Assembly: GCA_963746605.1 (NCBI GenBank)
Contig: CAVVCH010000060.1
Location: forward strand, 47,498-111,497
Direction of reading: 5' to 3'
Length of the DNA: 64,000 bases
Origin: CAVQSS01 sp963746605
GTDB taxonomy: Bacteria > Desulfobacterota > RBG-13-43-22
The notes under the pieces were generated by a model. The model was not told the origin of the DNA. It made no database searches and was given only the letters and a program-made list of their open reading frames with translations. Positions 8,836 through 18,358 of this stretch are shown here, in pieces (position 1 is the stretch's first letter; every line of letters begins with the position of its first letter). A program made the translations under genes and the position numbers.

Positions 8836-9324
8836 TTAATACTCCTTGATGGGTTTTAAATTGAGCACGCGCCTCAGGGTGACGATTTCCGCCGTATGGT
8901 AGGCGTTGTGGTCGGCCGCCAGAAGCACCTCCCGCACGACCGTGTAGTCTTTCGCATGGGGTATGGGGCTGAAGAACCTGGTTTTCGGATCGAGGACCAG
9001 TTCCTCCATGGCTTTCAGATCGGCCCGAAAGCCGGCAATCGTCTTTTTCCAGCGGCCGGGGGTGGCCATTTCGTTGACCGCAGGCCAGTAGCCCGCCGGA
9101 AAATCGGGCGAAACGTGGTTCGGGTCCCGGATGAATTCCAGGATATCCCACTGGGCGATCCGCAGGTGCTCCAGCAGGTGCCAGACCGTATACGTGGCGT
9201 TCGGCAGCCGGTGATTGATCTCTTCCATCGGAAAACCGGAAACGGCCCGGTCAAAGGGCATATGAGCGTTCTCGCCTTTCAGTAAAGCCACCAACTGGTC
9301 ACGTAGGACTTGATCTGCCTTCAT
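8836..9324 (-). CDS. DinB-family four-helix protein
   Basis: This 162-residue protein has the DinB/YfiT layout. One His lies in TVWHLLEHLRIAQWDILEF and the distal pair in AADHNAYHTAEIVTLRR; together these give the three-His metal site typical of the fold. Family members are metal-dependent and some are thiol transferases; the reaction here is unknown. AGGAGG lies upstream of the start at 9324. The SMP-30 gene follows 49 bases downstream, so the two may form an operon. Confidence 0.85.
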   Translation of the reverse strand: MKADQVLRDQLVALLKGENAHMPFDRAVSGFPMEEINHRLPNATYTVWHLLEHLRIAQWDILEFIRDPNHVSPDFPAGYWPAVNEMATPGRWKKTIAGFRADLKAMEELVLDPKTRFFSPIPHAKDYTVVREVLLAADHNAYHTAEIVTLRRVLNLKPIKEY

Positions 9325-9424
9325 GGTTTGGGATCCTCCTTCAAGTAAAATGGAAAAGTGGGTTGATTATTCTGCCCATTTAGGATAAACCATTTGGTCA
9401 AATAAGAATAGTTGAAATTGTTTC

Positions 9425-10525
9425 TTGTCTTCTGCAAACGCTGAGGTGAAACGCCGGCCATGGTTAACATCACGTAGCTACCGAGGGAAGGCTTCCTTGA
9501 CAAACCCGGACCGCCTGTCAACCGTTTTTTCCCAGTGCGACCTTGAACATCCGGTTTTCCGGGAGATGGTCCGGGTGATCGGATCATTGGAGGAAGCAAC
9601 CGAAAGTCCCCCGTCAACCTTGCCTGGGGCCGGAGATCCGGGGGCGGACCTGTTCGAGGAATCGGGATTGGCTCCCGAAAGCGCGCCGTGGAGCAGGGAC
9701 CCGCGAAGTCTTGTCCAATCGGACAGCGAGCTGATGTCCCTTCCGGATATCTATTTCCGGATTCAAAAGGTCATCAACGACCCCAATAGTTCCGCCAGGC
9801 ATGTGGCCGCCATCATCAGCCAGGACCCGAATCTTTCCGCCAAACTCCTTAAAATCGTGAACAGCGCTTTTTACGGGTTCAGACAGAAAATCGACACCAT
9901 CTCCCGGGCCGTGACCATCGTGGGGCATAACCAGATAAGCGATCTGGTCCTGGGAACGTCGGTGATGCATGTTTTCAGTGGAATCCCGGCCAGCCTGATG
10001 AACATGAATCTTTTCTGGCAGCACAGTGTGGCCTGCGGGACCTGCGCCCGCTGGATTGCCGGCTTCCGAAAATTCCCCAACACGGAATCATTTTTTGTGG
10101 CCGGACTGCTGCATGACCTGGGCAAACTCGTTTTTTTCAAGAACCTTCCCCGTCAGGCCAAAGCCGTTTTGAGTCAGGCCCGGCAGTCCGATAGGTTTTA
10201 TTATCAGATCGAACGAGATCTGATCGGCTTTGACCATACCCAGGTGGGAAAGGCCCTGGCCGAACAGTGGAAACTTCCGGAAGGCCTGGAGCAGGCCATC
10301 GGCGGGCACCACCCCCCCTGGTCCCTCCCGCTCGACGCCGGGGCGGCCCTCATCTTTGTGGCGGACAATCTGGCCAATGCCTTAGGAATCGGAAGCAGCG
10401 GGGAACGTCTGGTTTCCCCTCAACTGACTTACGCCGTCGATCTGCTCAGTCTGCCCGACGGGATCTGGGACAATCTGGTTCCCTTAATCAGAAACCAGAT
10501 TGACGCAACGGTGGGTGTTTTCTAG
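9425..10525 (+). CDS. HDOD-domain signalling protein
   Basis: The HDOD domain covers about residues 105-330: SLPDIYFRIQKVINDPNSSA, then IISQDPNLSAKLLKIVNSAF, and FVAGLLHDLGKLVFFKNL. The last carries an HD pair, which many HDOD proteins have lost. HDOD proteins work in signalling, cell-cycle or motility control, usually without demonstrated hydrolase activity. The start is uncertain: the frame opens at TTG 9425 without a ribosome site, TTG near 9495 and ATG near 9565 are alternatives, and the first 90 residues are low in conservation. The neighbours are divergent or unrelated. Confidence 0.85.
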   Translation: MSSANAEVKRRPWLTSRSYRGKASLTNPDRLSTVFSQCDLEHPVFREMVRVIGSLEEATESPPSTLPGAGDPGADLFEESGLAPESAPWSRDPRSLVQSDSELMSLPDIYFRIQKVINDPNSSARHVAAIISQDPNLSAKLLKIVNSAFYGFRQKIDTISRAVTIVGHNQISDLVLGTSVMHVFSGIPASLMNMNLFWQHSVACGTCARWIAGFRKFPNTESFFVAGLLHDLGKLVFFKNLPRQAKAVLSQARQSDRFYYQIERDLIGFDHTQVGKALAEQWKLPEGLEQAIGGHHPPWSLPLDAGAALIFVADNLANALGIGSSGERLVSPQLTYAVDLLSLPDGIWDNLVPLIRNQIDATVGVF

Positions 10526-10746
10526 TTTCCTTCCTCCACGGGGGTAAAGTCAGACCGGATCGGACCGTTTTCCATAATTGCGATTCCCAGATTTTGTTGA
10601 AAGCCGACCCGGATGGCAGGTGATTTCTTTGCCTGCCGGATGGCCGCCTCTTCTTTCCCGGCGCTGACCAGCGGCTTTTCGAAAGGGCTGGACGGGAAAA
10701 TCCTTCTGCGGTAAGATGACTCTATTTTTTTGAAGAGGCTGGAAGA

Positions 10747-11859
10747 ATGTCTACTAAAGAAGAACTTATAGCCAGGGCTCACGAATGCGGTTTTGGAGCC
10801 CTCGGGGTGACCACGGCGGATCCTTTTTTGAGCCAGCAGGAAGTCCTCCGGGAGCGGGCCAGGGAATACCAATGGGCCTATCAGTCGGGCTTGGACTTGA
10901 TGGCCGGGACCGACCCGAAAAATATCCTTCCCGATGCCCGGTCCATCCTGGTATTGATGGAGGTCTATTTTAAAGAAGCCTATCCTTCGGTCCTGGAACG
11001 CCATTTCGGCCGTTGCTACCTGGATGACGACCGGGTCACCAAGGACCGGCTGGCCACCAGGATCAAGGCCTTTCGTTCCTTTCTCCGGGACCAAGGCATC
11101 CAGGCTCAAGTTCCCTTTCACCTGCCCCACCGGTTGGCGGCGGCCCGGGCCGGCCTGGGGACGTTCGGCAAAAACTGTCTGTTTTATTCCAATCAATTGG
11201 TCGGTCGAGGTTCCTGGGTCCTGCCCATCGCGCTGGTGGTCAACCGGGAATTCGAACCCGATGAACCGACCATGACCGTCGGCTGTCCCGAGTGGTGCCG
11301 GAATACCTGCCTGGTGGCCTGTCCTACCGGGGCCTTGAAGGGACCCCGCCACATCGATCCCTATAGGTGCATCTCGTATTTGACGTATTTCGGGCAGGGG
11401 CTGACCCCGCGAGAACTGCGGGAGCCCATGGGCCTGTGGGTCTACGGCTGCGATCACTGCCAGAATGTCTGCCCCCGGAACCTCCCCTGGCTGGCTAAAG
11501 GGCTGCCGGTCAATCAAAAGGTGGCCGCCATGGTGGAGGACTTCGGGCTCGAATCATTGCTGCACATGGACACCCTCACCTTCAACACCCGCGTCTGGCC
11601 CCACATGTTCTATATGTCCGAAAAAGATATCTGGCGGTGGAAAATGAATGTGGCCCGGGCCATGGGCAACAGCCTGGACGACCGTTATGTCCCGGAGCTG
11701 GTCCGGGCCTGGGGAGAGAATCAAGACGAAAGGGTCTTGGGCATGATCGCCTGGTCCCTGGGCCGTATCGGCGGCCGGACAGCCCGGAAGGCATTAAACA
11801 ATTTCCTGCCCGGAAGCGAAGGCCCGGTGCGGGAGGAAATATCGGCGGCTTTGTGCTGA
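10747..11859 (+). CDS. QueG-like epoxyqueuosine-reductase-family Fe-S protein
   Basis: This 370-residue protein has the QueG domain order. It has an N-terminal corrinoid-type domain (LAAARAGLGTFGKNCLFYS, GRGSWVLPIALV). A double 4Fe-4S region follows with CPEWCRNTCLVACPTGAL and YGCDHCQNVCPRN, and then a C-terminal HEAT-like stretch (WSLGRIGGRTARKAL). QueG reduces epoxyqueuosine in tRNA using cobalamin. The motifs here deviate from true QueG, so an anaerobe-specific paralogue with another substrate is as likely; no gene symbol is given. A second Fe-S protein follows 28 bases downstream, suggesting a shared redox role. Confidence 0.8.
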   Translation: MSTKEELIARAHECGFGALGVTTADPFLSQQEVLRERAREYQWAYQSGLDLMAGTDPKNILPDARSILVLMEVYFKEAYPSVLERHFGRCYLDDDRVTKDRLATRIKAFRSFLRDQGIQAQVPFHLPHRLAAARAGLGTFGKNCLFYSNQLVGRGSWVLPIALVVNREFEPDEPTMTVGCPEWCRNTCLVACPTGALKGPRHIDPYRCISYLTYFGQGLTPRELREPMGLWVYGCDHCQNVCPRNLPWLAKGLPVNQKVAAMVEDFGLESLLHMDTLTFNTRVWPHMFYMSEKDIWRWKMNVARAMGNSLDDRYVPELVRAWGENQDERVLGMIAWSLGRIGGRTARKALNNFLPGSEGPVREEISAALC

Positions 11860-11887
11860 CGGTTATTTTTCAGAGAAAGGACCAGCT

Positions 11888-12961
11888 ATGCCGGATGTAT
11901 ATGAACGATTGAGAGAACGGTTGGACGACCTGGCCACGGGCTTCCCCCTTTCGAACAGCCGGGTGGAAATGAAGATGCTGAAGCGGCTCTTCACCGAGGA
12001 AGAGGCCGAGTTGTTTCTGCACCTCTCCCCCCTGCTGGAAAAGGCGGAGGAGGTGGCCCAGAGGCTTAACCGCGATCCGGTCAAAACCGCGGAGCTGATG
12101 GAAGGAATGGCCGGGAAGGGCCTGCTTTTCCGGCAGCGAAAGCCCGACCGGGTGCGCTATGCCGCCGTCCCTTACGTGGTGGGCATCTTTGAGTTTCAAT
12201 TGAAGCGGTTGGACGGCGACCTGGCTCGGGACATGGACGAATATTTTGAGGATTCCTTTGGCCGAACCATCCAGTCATTTAAAACCCCGGTTATGCGGAC
12301 CATCCCGATTCAACGGGAGCTGGTTGCCGAATGGCCGGTGGCACCCTATGAGGATGTTCTGGCGATCGTGGACCGCCAGAAGGTCATCGCCGTGGCGCCC
12401 TGCATCTGCCGGACCATGGCCAAACTGAACGACCGGAGCTGTGGCAAGCCGCTGGAGGCCTGCTTCATGTTCGGTTCTCACGCCCACTACTATGTGGACA
12501 ACGGGATGGGCCGCTATATCGATCCAGAGGAAGCCAAGGCGATTATCAGGCAAAACGAAAAGGCCGGATTGGTCATGCAGCCCTTCAATGCCCAAAATAT
12601 GGGGGGCATGTGCAGTTGCTGCGGCGACTGCTGCGGCATACTCCGATCCTTGAAGAAACAGCCCCGACCGGCGGAGGCCGTCCGGAGCAACTACTTTGTC
12701 GCGGTGGACCGTGAGGCCTGCATCGGCTGCCAGACCTGCCTCGATCGGTGCCAGATGGAGGCCCTGGAAATGGTGGATGATCAAGCGGTGGTCGATCTGA
12801 ACCGGTGCATCGGCTGCGGCCTGTGCGTTACCACCTGCCCCCAGGAAGCCTTGAAACTGGTCAGGAAGCCGGAGGAGCAACTCTACCTGCCCCCGGAAAG
12901 CGGGGCGGAAACCTATCTGCGCATTGCCCTGGAACGGGGAAAAAATCTGATGCCGAGCTAG
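11888..12961 (+). CDS. 4Fe-4S binding protein with N-terminal winged-helix-like domain
   Basis: This 357-residue cytoplasmic protein has three parts. Residues 1-100 resemble a winged helix (LNRDPVKTAELMEGMAGKGL). The middle carries Cys-rich motifs (APCICRT, GGMCSCCGDCCGILRSL). The C-terminus is a bacterial two-cluster ferredoxin (REACIGCQTCLDRCQMEAL and NRCIGCGLCVTTCPQEAL). Such proteins are frequent in sulfate reducers and other anaerobes and may couple an electron-transfer module to regulation, but no member is known well enough to assign a function. AAAGGA precedes the start. Confidence 0.82.
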   Translation: MPDVYERLRERLDDLATGFPLSNSRVEMKMLKRLFTEEEAELFLHLSPLLEKAEEVAQRLNRDPVKTAELMEGMAGKGLLFRQRKPDRVRYAAVPYVVGIFEFQLKRLDGDLARDMDEYFEDSFGRTIQSFKTPVMRTIPIQRELVAEWPVAPYEDVLAIVDRQKVIAVAPCICRTMAKLNDRSCGKPLEACFMFGSHAHYYVDNGMGRYIDPEEAKAIIRQNEKAGLVMQPFNAQNMGGMCSCCGDCCGILRSLKKQPRPAEAVRSNYFVAVDREACIGCQTCLDRCQMEALEMVDDQAVVDLNRCIGCGLCVTTCPQEALKLVRKPEEQLYLPPESGAETYLRIALERGKNLMPS

Positions 12962-13071
12962 GGTAAGGGAAGGACACTTAGGCTAAATTCCGGGCCAATC
13001 AAGCTTATAATGTGACCACTCAACCAAAAAGGGCGAACAACCAATCTGATCGCATCAAAGGAGGATAGTCG

Positions 13072-13365
13072 ATGATCGCTGTAATTGCCAAAATCCCGAT
13101 TAAAGAAGAGAAGTTTAACGAAGCGGTGGAAGCCTTCAAGGTGTTAGTCGCTGAAGTGGCCAAAGAGGAGGGCACCCTGTATTACACTTTGAATGTTTCC
13201 AAAGACGCCCCCCAGACGCTGGTGGTCATGGAACGCTACCGGGATAAAGAGGCCTTCAAGTTCCATTCTTCCACCCCCCATTTCAATGCCTTTTTCGCCA
13301 AGGCCGGCGAACTGTTGTCCGGCAAACCGGAAATAACCGTTTTGCAGGAACTGGCCGCCATCTAA
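13072..13365 (+). CDS. ABM-domain protein (putative quinol monooxygenase family)
   Basis: This 97-residue single-domain protein has the ferredoxin-like ABM pattern: MIAVIAKIPIKEEKFNEAV, EEGTLYYTLNVSKD, VVMERYRDKEAFKFHSST. A strong AAAGGAGG site precedes ATG 13072. Despite the family name, many members are small oxygen-independent binding proteins; in an anaerobe a monooxygenase role is doubtful. It lies between Fe-S proteins and the molybdenum hydroxylase. A second ABM protein is at 56599-56928. Confidence 0.85.
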   Translation: MIAVIAKIPIKEEKFNEAVEAFKVLVAEVAKEEGTLYYTLNVSKDAPQTLVVMERYRDKEAFKFHSSTPHFNAFFAKAGELLSGKPEITVLQELAAI

Positions 13366-13370
13366 CTAGT

Positions 13371-13477
13371 TGTCATTCTGAGCGAATGCGAAGAATCTCG
13401 TTTTTTCGACAGATAAGACTTCGCGGAGTTTACCCTGAGCCGAAAGCCGAGATCCTTCGCGTTGCTCAGGATGACAG
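13371..13477. repeat. Palindromic intergenic repeat
   Basis: TGTCATTCTGAGCGAATGCG at 13371 and the arm ending GCTCAGGATGACAG at 13477 are inverted copies of 30 bases with a few mismatches, 47 bases apart. This GTCATTCTGAGC / GCTCAGGATGAC type is a widespread non-autonomous intergenic repeat. It sits between the ABM gene and the hydroxylase operon and could act as a transcript stabiliser or terminator. Confidence 0.75.
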
Positions 13478-13535
13478 TTTGGGACTATTTGCGAAGCCAC
13501 CAGCCTGTAACCCACCTAAAGATAAGGAGGAGATT

Positions 13536-14003
13536 ATGATTGCGCTCAAGGTCAACGGCAAAAAGTACCAACTCGATGTCCCCCCGGAGACAACCCTGCT
13601 CTGGGCCCTGCGAGATCATCTGAAACTCACGGGGACCAAATACGGTTGCGGGATCGGGGAGTGCGGGGCCTGTACGGTTCAGGTTAACGGCAAGGCGGAA
13701 CGGTCCTGCTCCCTCTCGGTGGGAGATGTCCGGGGGAAGGCCATCACCACCATTGAGGGCCTGCCGGCCGACCATCCGGTGAAGAAAGCCTGGCTCCAGG
13801 AACAGGTCGTGCAGTGCGGCTATTGCCAGCCCGGCATCATCATGCAGGTAGCCTCGCTCCTCAAGGAGGATAAGAACCCCACCGCGGACAAGATCATCAA
13901 TAAGATGGACGATGTGATCTGCCGCTGCGGCTCCTATCCGCGCATCAAGAAGGGCATCCAAACCGCCATCCAAATCAGTAGAAAGGAGGGCCGGAAATCA
14001 TGA
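13536..14003 (+). CDS. 2Fe-2S subunit of a xanthine-dehydrogenase-family hydroxylase (IorA-like)
   Basis: This 155-residue subunit has the two [2Fe-2S] sites of the family. The plant-type N-terminal site is YGCGIGECGACTVQVNG. The helical C-terminal site is QCGYCQPG with ICRCGSYPRIKK. ATG 13536 is preceded by AAGGAGG; upstream in-frame codons fall inside the palindromic repeat. It passes electrons from the molybdopterin centre of the partner encoded next, whose ATG overlaps this stop (ATGA, 14000). The two-subunit organisation without a FAD subunit is that of isoquinoline 1-oxidoreductase and periplasmic aldehyde oxidoreductases. Confidence 0.92.
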   Translation: MIALKVNGKKYQLDVPPETTLLWALRDHLKLTGTKYGCGIGECGACTVQVNGKAERSCSLSVGDVRGKAITTIEGLPADHPVKKAWLQEQVVQCGYCQPGIIMQVASLLKEDKNPTADKIINKMDDVICRCGSYPRIKKGIQTAIQISRKEGRKS

Positions 14004-16199
14004 GCACGTCCTTATCCCGTCGTGAATTTCTGAAAGGCTCTCTGGCGGCTGCCGGATTGACCATCGCGGTTTCGGTGGGCCCCCTGGGCACGCGATTACT
14101 CAATGCCTCCCAGAGTAAGGAAGCGCTGAAAGGCTTCCGGCCGAACATCTGGTATGAGATCACCCCGGACAATACAGTGACTGCCTTCATCGGCAACTCC
14201 GAGATGGGCCAAGGCGCCCACACGGCCCTTTCCATGATCCTGGCGGATGAACTGGAGGCCGACTGGAAACAGGTTCGGGTCAAGCAGGGCCCGGCCGCCA
14301 AGGAATACCACAGCCCCTTGTTGCATATTCAAATCACCGTGGCCAGCGCCAGCGTGCGCGGGTTTTATGAGCCGTTACGCAAGGCCGGCGCGGCCGGACG
14401 GGCCATGCTGCTCCAGGCCGCGGCCGCCCGGTGGAAGGTCCCGGAGGGGGAGTGTTCAGCCCTTAACGGCGCCGTCAAGCACCAAAAGAGCGGCCGCAGT
14501 CTTACCTACGGGCAGGTTTGCCTGGAGGCCGCGAAGCTCCAAGTGCCCCAGGATCCGGCGCTTAAGAAAGAGAGCGAGTTCCGCTACATCGGGAAATCCA
14601 TGGCGCGCTTGGACGCCCCGGCCAAAGTGAGCGGCGCCGCTATTTTCGGCCTGGATGTGAACGTTCCCGACCTGCACTATGCCGTGCTGGCCCGCCCGCC
14701 GGCCTACGGGGCCAAGCCGCTTTCCTTTGATGAAAAAGCGGCCGGACAGGTCAAGGGGGTGGTCAAGGTCGTTCCCACCCCCATGGGGGTGGCCGTCTGC
14801 GCCAAGTCCCTCGATGCCGCCTGGAAAGGTCGGGACGCCCTTAAAGTGAAATGGGACCCGGGGACCCATCCCCAGATGGACAATGACTTCATCGAAAAGA
14901 CCTTTATGGGCGACCTGGATAAACCGGGATCGAAGGTCAGTCGCCCAGGGGGATGTCCGCAAGGCCCTGGAGGGGGCGGCCAAAAAGATCCAGGCCACCT
15001 ATTTTGTGCCCTTTGTCGCCCATACCACCATGGAACCGATGAACTGCACCGCCTTGGTGGGTAAGGAGCAGTGCGACGTCTGGGCCCCCACCCAGGGACA
15101 GACCGTGGCCCAGATGGTGGCTTCCCAGATTTCAGGGTTCCCTTCGGAAAAGGTCCACATTCATACCACCAATATGGGCTGCGGTCTGGGGAGACGGGCT
15201 GCTCCGGATTTCGTCGTGGAGGCGGTCATCGCTTCCAAGGCCATCGGGAAACCGGTGAAGGTGGTTTGGACCCGGGAAGAGGACGTCAAGTATGATATGT
15301 TCCGGGCGGCCACGTCCCACCGGATCGAGGCCGGCCTGGACGGGCAGGGCCAATTAATCGGGTGGTCCCACAAGGCCGTCTGCGGTTCGATCATGAAAGA
15401 TATCGATCCCAAGGCCATCAAGGACGGGGTCGACATCATGAGTCTCTGGGGCCTGGCGGATTTCCCCGGTTCCCCCGACGGGAATAAAATTCTCTATGAG
15501 ATCCCCCATTTCTATCTGGAATTCCTTCTCTCGGAGCTGCCCATCCCCGTCGCCCCCTGGCGTTCGGTCCAAAACGGCCCCAATGCCTTTGTGGTGGAGT
15601 GCTTTATCGACGAGCTGGCCCAGGCCGCCGGAAAAGATCCCCTGGCCTTTCGCCTGCAACTCCTCAAAGGGGAACCACGGGCCCAAAAGGTCCTCCAACT
15701 GGCGGCCGAAAAGGCCGGCTGGGGAAAGTCCCTGCCTGCGGGACGGGGCCTGGGCATTGCTCAGCACCACTGCTTTGGTACCTATGTGGCCCAGGTGGCC
15801 GATGTGTCGGTGAACGAAAAGACCGGGGCTTTAAAAGTCCATCGGGTGGTGGCCGCCGTGGACTGCGGGACGGCGGTGAATCCGGATACCACCATAGCCC
15901 AGATCGAAGGATGTATCGTGATCGCCCTGAGCACCGTGTTCAAGGAAGAGGTGCGCTTTGCCAACGGCGGGGTGAAATCCGCCAATTTCGACGACTACCC
16001 GGTCATCCGCCTGAGCCAGGTCCCCGAGATCGAGGTTCATATCGTCAACAGCCGGGAAAAACTCGGCGGAATCGGCGAGCCGGGAGTGCCTCCCACAGCC
16101 CCGGCCGTGGCTAATGCCGTCTTTAAAGCCTCGGGGGCGCGGCTCCGCCGTATCCCGTTGACTCCCGATCGTATCCTGGCGGCCCTCAAGGACAAATAA
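14000..16199 (+). CDS. Molybdopterin-binding subunit, IorB-like periplasmic hydroxylase (one frameshift)
   Basis: The N-terminus is a Tat signal (SRREFLKGSLAAAGLTIAV), so the folded enzyme with its small subunit is probably exported to the periplasm. The body has GNSEMGQGAHTALSMIL, the aldehyde-oxidase a/b hammerhead (ARLDAPAKVSGAAIFGLDV) and, in the second frame, GCGLGRRAAPDFVVEAVIA. Near the end is EKLGGIGEPGVPPTAPA, whose Glu is the catalytic base of the family. The frame shifts at about 14925-14950 (GSKV to VAQGDVRKALEG). The joined length is about 730 residues, normal for IorB. It hydroxylates an N-heterocycle or oxidises an aldehyde; the substrate is unknown. Confidence 0.87.
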
Positions 16200-16250
16200 T
16201 CTTAGCGGCCCCAATAGGGGTCTCGTTGTTGCTAAATACCGTTCTTATCC

Positions 16251-16300
16251 TTCGGGGATCAATTCGTTGGGGCCTGCAGCCCGACGGATTGATCCCCGAA
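16251..16300 (+). terminator. Long hairpin downstream of the hydroxylase operon
   Basis: TTCGGGGATCAAT (16251-16263) and ATTGATCCCCGAA (16288-16300) form a perfect 13-bp stem. The loop itself can fold (TTGGGGC with GCCCGAC). Only a short AATGTTT tail follows, so termination may be partial. The remaining bases of 16200-16469 contain a pyrimidine-rich stretch and no gene. Confidence 0.5.
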
Positions 16301-16472
16301 AATGTTTCGTTCATTCGGCGCTCACATCTTACTTCTCCCGCAAGCCGGGCAGGGTCACAGCCTTCCGCTCTCGCATCTTACGCCTCACGATTCCGGCCCC
16401 TTCACCTGAAAAATGAATTGCCATGATCTCCATTTGTGATACATTGCCCCAAAAACTACCGGGAGGATCATG

Positions 16473-17063
16473 ATGAAGGTGTTGGGTATTATGGGAAGTC
16501 CCCGAATCGGGGGAAACAGCGATCTGCTCTTGGACCGGGCCTTGGCCGGCGCCGGGGAGGCCGGCGCGGAGGTCGAAAAAATCATTCTCAATCGTAAGAA
16601 AATTTCCGGCTGCCAGGACTGCAAACAGTGCAACGAAACGGGCCTCTGCGCCCTGAAGGACGATATGCCGGAGATTCACCGGAAAATCCTGGAAGCCGAC
16701 GCGGTCATTCACAGCGGGCCCATTTACTTCTGGTCCATGACTTCGCAAATGAAAGCCTACCTGGATCGGTGGTGCGCCTTTTTCGACGCGGACTGGAATT
16801 GGCACAAAGTTTACTATCCTCGAATGAAAGGCAAACGCATCGGGCTGATCACGGTCTGTGGGGACCCGAATGTCCACACGGCGGATCCCATGGTGCACAG
16901 TTTTAAGACCACAGCGGATTTCACCAAGCTTCGCTGGATCGGGGCGGTCATGGCTTCGGCCACGGAAAAGGGGGAGATCGCCTTAAATGATGCGGCCCAA
17001 AACGAGGCCTATGAACTGGGCCGCCGGGCCGCAACGCCCTTCGATGCGGCCATTGATTATTGA
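16473..17063 (+). CDS. Flavodoxin-like NADPH-dependent FMN reductase family protein
   Basis: This protein of about 196 residues has the FMN phosphate loop GIMGSPRIGGNSDLLLDRAL at the N-terminus. The Cys pair SGCQDCKQCNETGLC is typical of iron-sulfur flavoproteins and related reductases. GPIYFWSMTSQMKAYLDRW is the second flavin-binding segment. GGAGG at 16462 favours ATG 16473 over ATG 16470. It probably moves electrons between NAD(P)H or ferredoxin and an unknown acceptor. It stands alone between two hairpin-bearing gaps. Confidence 0.85.
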   Translation: MKVLGIMGSPRIGGNSDLLLDRALAGAGEAGAEVEKIILNRKKISGCQDCKQCNETGLCALKDDMPEIHRKILEADAVIHSGPIYFWSMTSQMKAYLDRWCAFFDADWNWHKVYYPRMKGKRIGLITVCGDPNVHTADPMVHSFKTTADFTKLRWIGAVMASATEKGEIALNDAAQNEAYELGRRAATPFDAAIDY

Positions 17064-17197
17064 TTATTAATCATTTGCCTTTTCGTACGAGGGGGAAAGC
17101 AAAACGAAACGGAGTTCGTACTTGGAGTCTCTTGACCTCGTTGGAATTTTTCCGCTATAAAGGCGTAGCTTTTTTTGAACCGAAACGAATCATTCTC

Positions 17198-18316
17198 ATG
17201 TCCGATAATTTCTCCCGATCTTTTTTAGCCCGCTTTCGTCTCTACCCTGGAGACAATAAAGAGCAAATGGTGCGTATCCGCCGTTTTTTTATGGCCGTCG
17301 GAACGTACGCGCTGGCTTTTGTCTCGGTTTTATGCAAAGCGCGCTGGGCATTATGGAGGCGAGGCCGTTATATCTTCTTTTGATACTCGTAGCGGCCGTT
17401 CTGATCGGCTACTACATTCTCTTTCGTACCGGGTGGAATCTTCATTTCCGTGATCCCAGCCTGACCGCACCCCAGATGTATACGGCGACCCTGGTTTTGA
17501 TGTACTGTATGTATTTTGCCGACCAGGGACGCAGCGTCTACCTGATTCTCTACTTGATTGTCTTTCTTGTTCGGTGTATTCCGATTTGACACACGGCAGT
17601 TTTTGAGGATAACGGTTTTTAGTCTGGTGACCTACGGACTGGTTATCTACCTGTTGGTAACCTTCAAGCCTTCCGCTATCAGTCTGAAGGTCGAATTGCT
17701 GCAATGGATAGCCCTGGCCGTATTGTTGCCCTGTTTCTCCTTCATCGGCGGGTACATCAGCTCGCTGAGGAATAATTTGCGAAAAAGCCACACCGAACTG
17801 AAAGAGGCCGTGACGAAGATCCAGGAAATGGCCATTCGTGACGATTTGACCGGCTTGTTTAATCGACGGCACCTGATGAATCTGCTGGACTATGAAAAGA
17901 AGCGGACCGACCGCGTCGGACGGTTGTTTTGCCTGGCCATGCTGGATATCGATCACTTTAAAAGGGTGAACGATACCCTGGGGCATCAGGCCGGAGATCA
18001 GGTTCTCAAGGTCGTGGCCCGGGTAATCGAAGGGGCCATGCGCACCACCGATTTTTGCGGGCGTTTCGGCGGGGAAGAGTTTATGCTGGTGCTGATCGAA
18101 ACCACCGGGCCGGGGGCAATTGAACTGGCCGAGCGCCTGCGCCATCGGGTGGAAGGGACCACCTTTCCCGACCTGAGTCCGGACCTGAAGCTTACCGTTT
18201 CCATCGGGATAACCGTTTATCAATTGAACGAGGATTTATCCAGAACTATTTCCCGGGCCGATGAGGCTCTCTACCAAGCCAAAGCTGCCGGGCGCAATGA
18301 TGTTCGGCTTGGTTAA
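17198..18316 (+). CDS. Membrane-bound diguanylate cyclase (GGDEF), two frameshifts
   Basis: Three overlapping frames join into one protein of about 370 residues. The first (from ATG 17198) and second (EARPLYLLLILVAAVLIGYY) give four to six transmembrane helices. The third has a coiled linker and a full GGDEF domain: RDDLTGLFNRRHLMNLL, DIDHFKRVNDTLGHQAGD and CGRFGGEEFMLVL. The active-site GGEEF is intact, and RTTD five residues before it matches the inhibitory I-site. Synthesis of c-di-GMP with product feedback is therefore expected. Frame changes fall near 17335 and 17575. The membrane part resembles MASE-type sensors; the signal is unknown. Confidence 0.85.
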
Positions 18317-18358
18317 AATGGCCTTAAAATGTATAAACTTTAAAGGGAGAACCGCCGA

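Noticed and set aside
10522..11517. A 331-codon minus-strand frame opposite the QueG-like gene
   Set aside because: It is antisense to a clear Fe-S protein and its composition is that of a GC-rich shadow. Only its last 60 residues lie outside that gene and they match nothing known.
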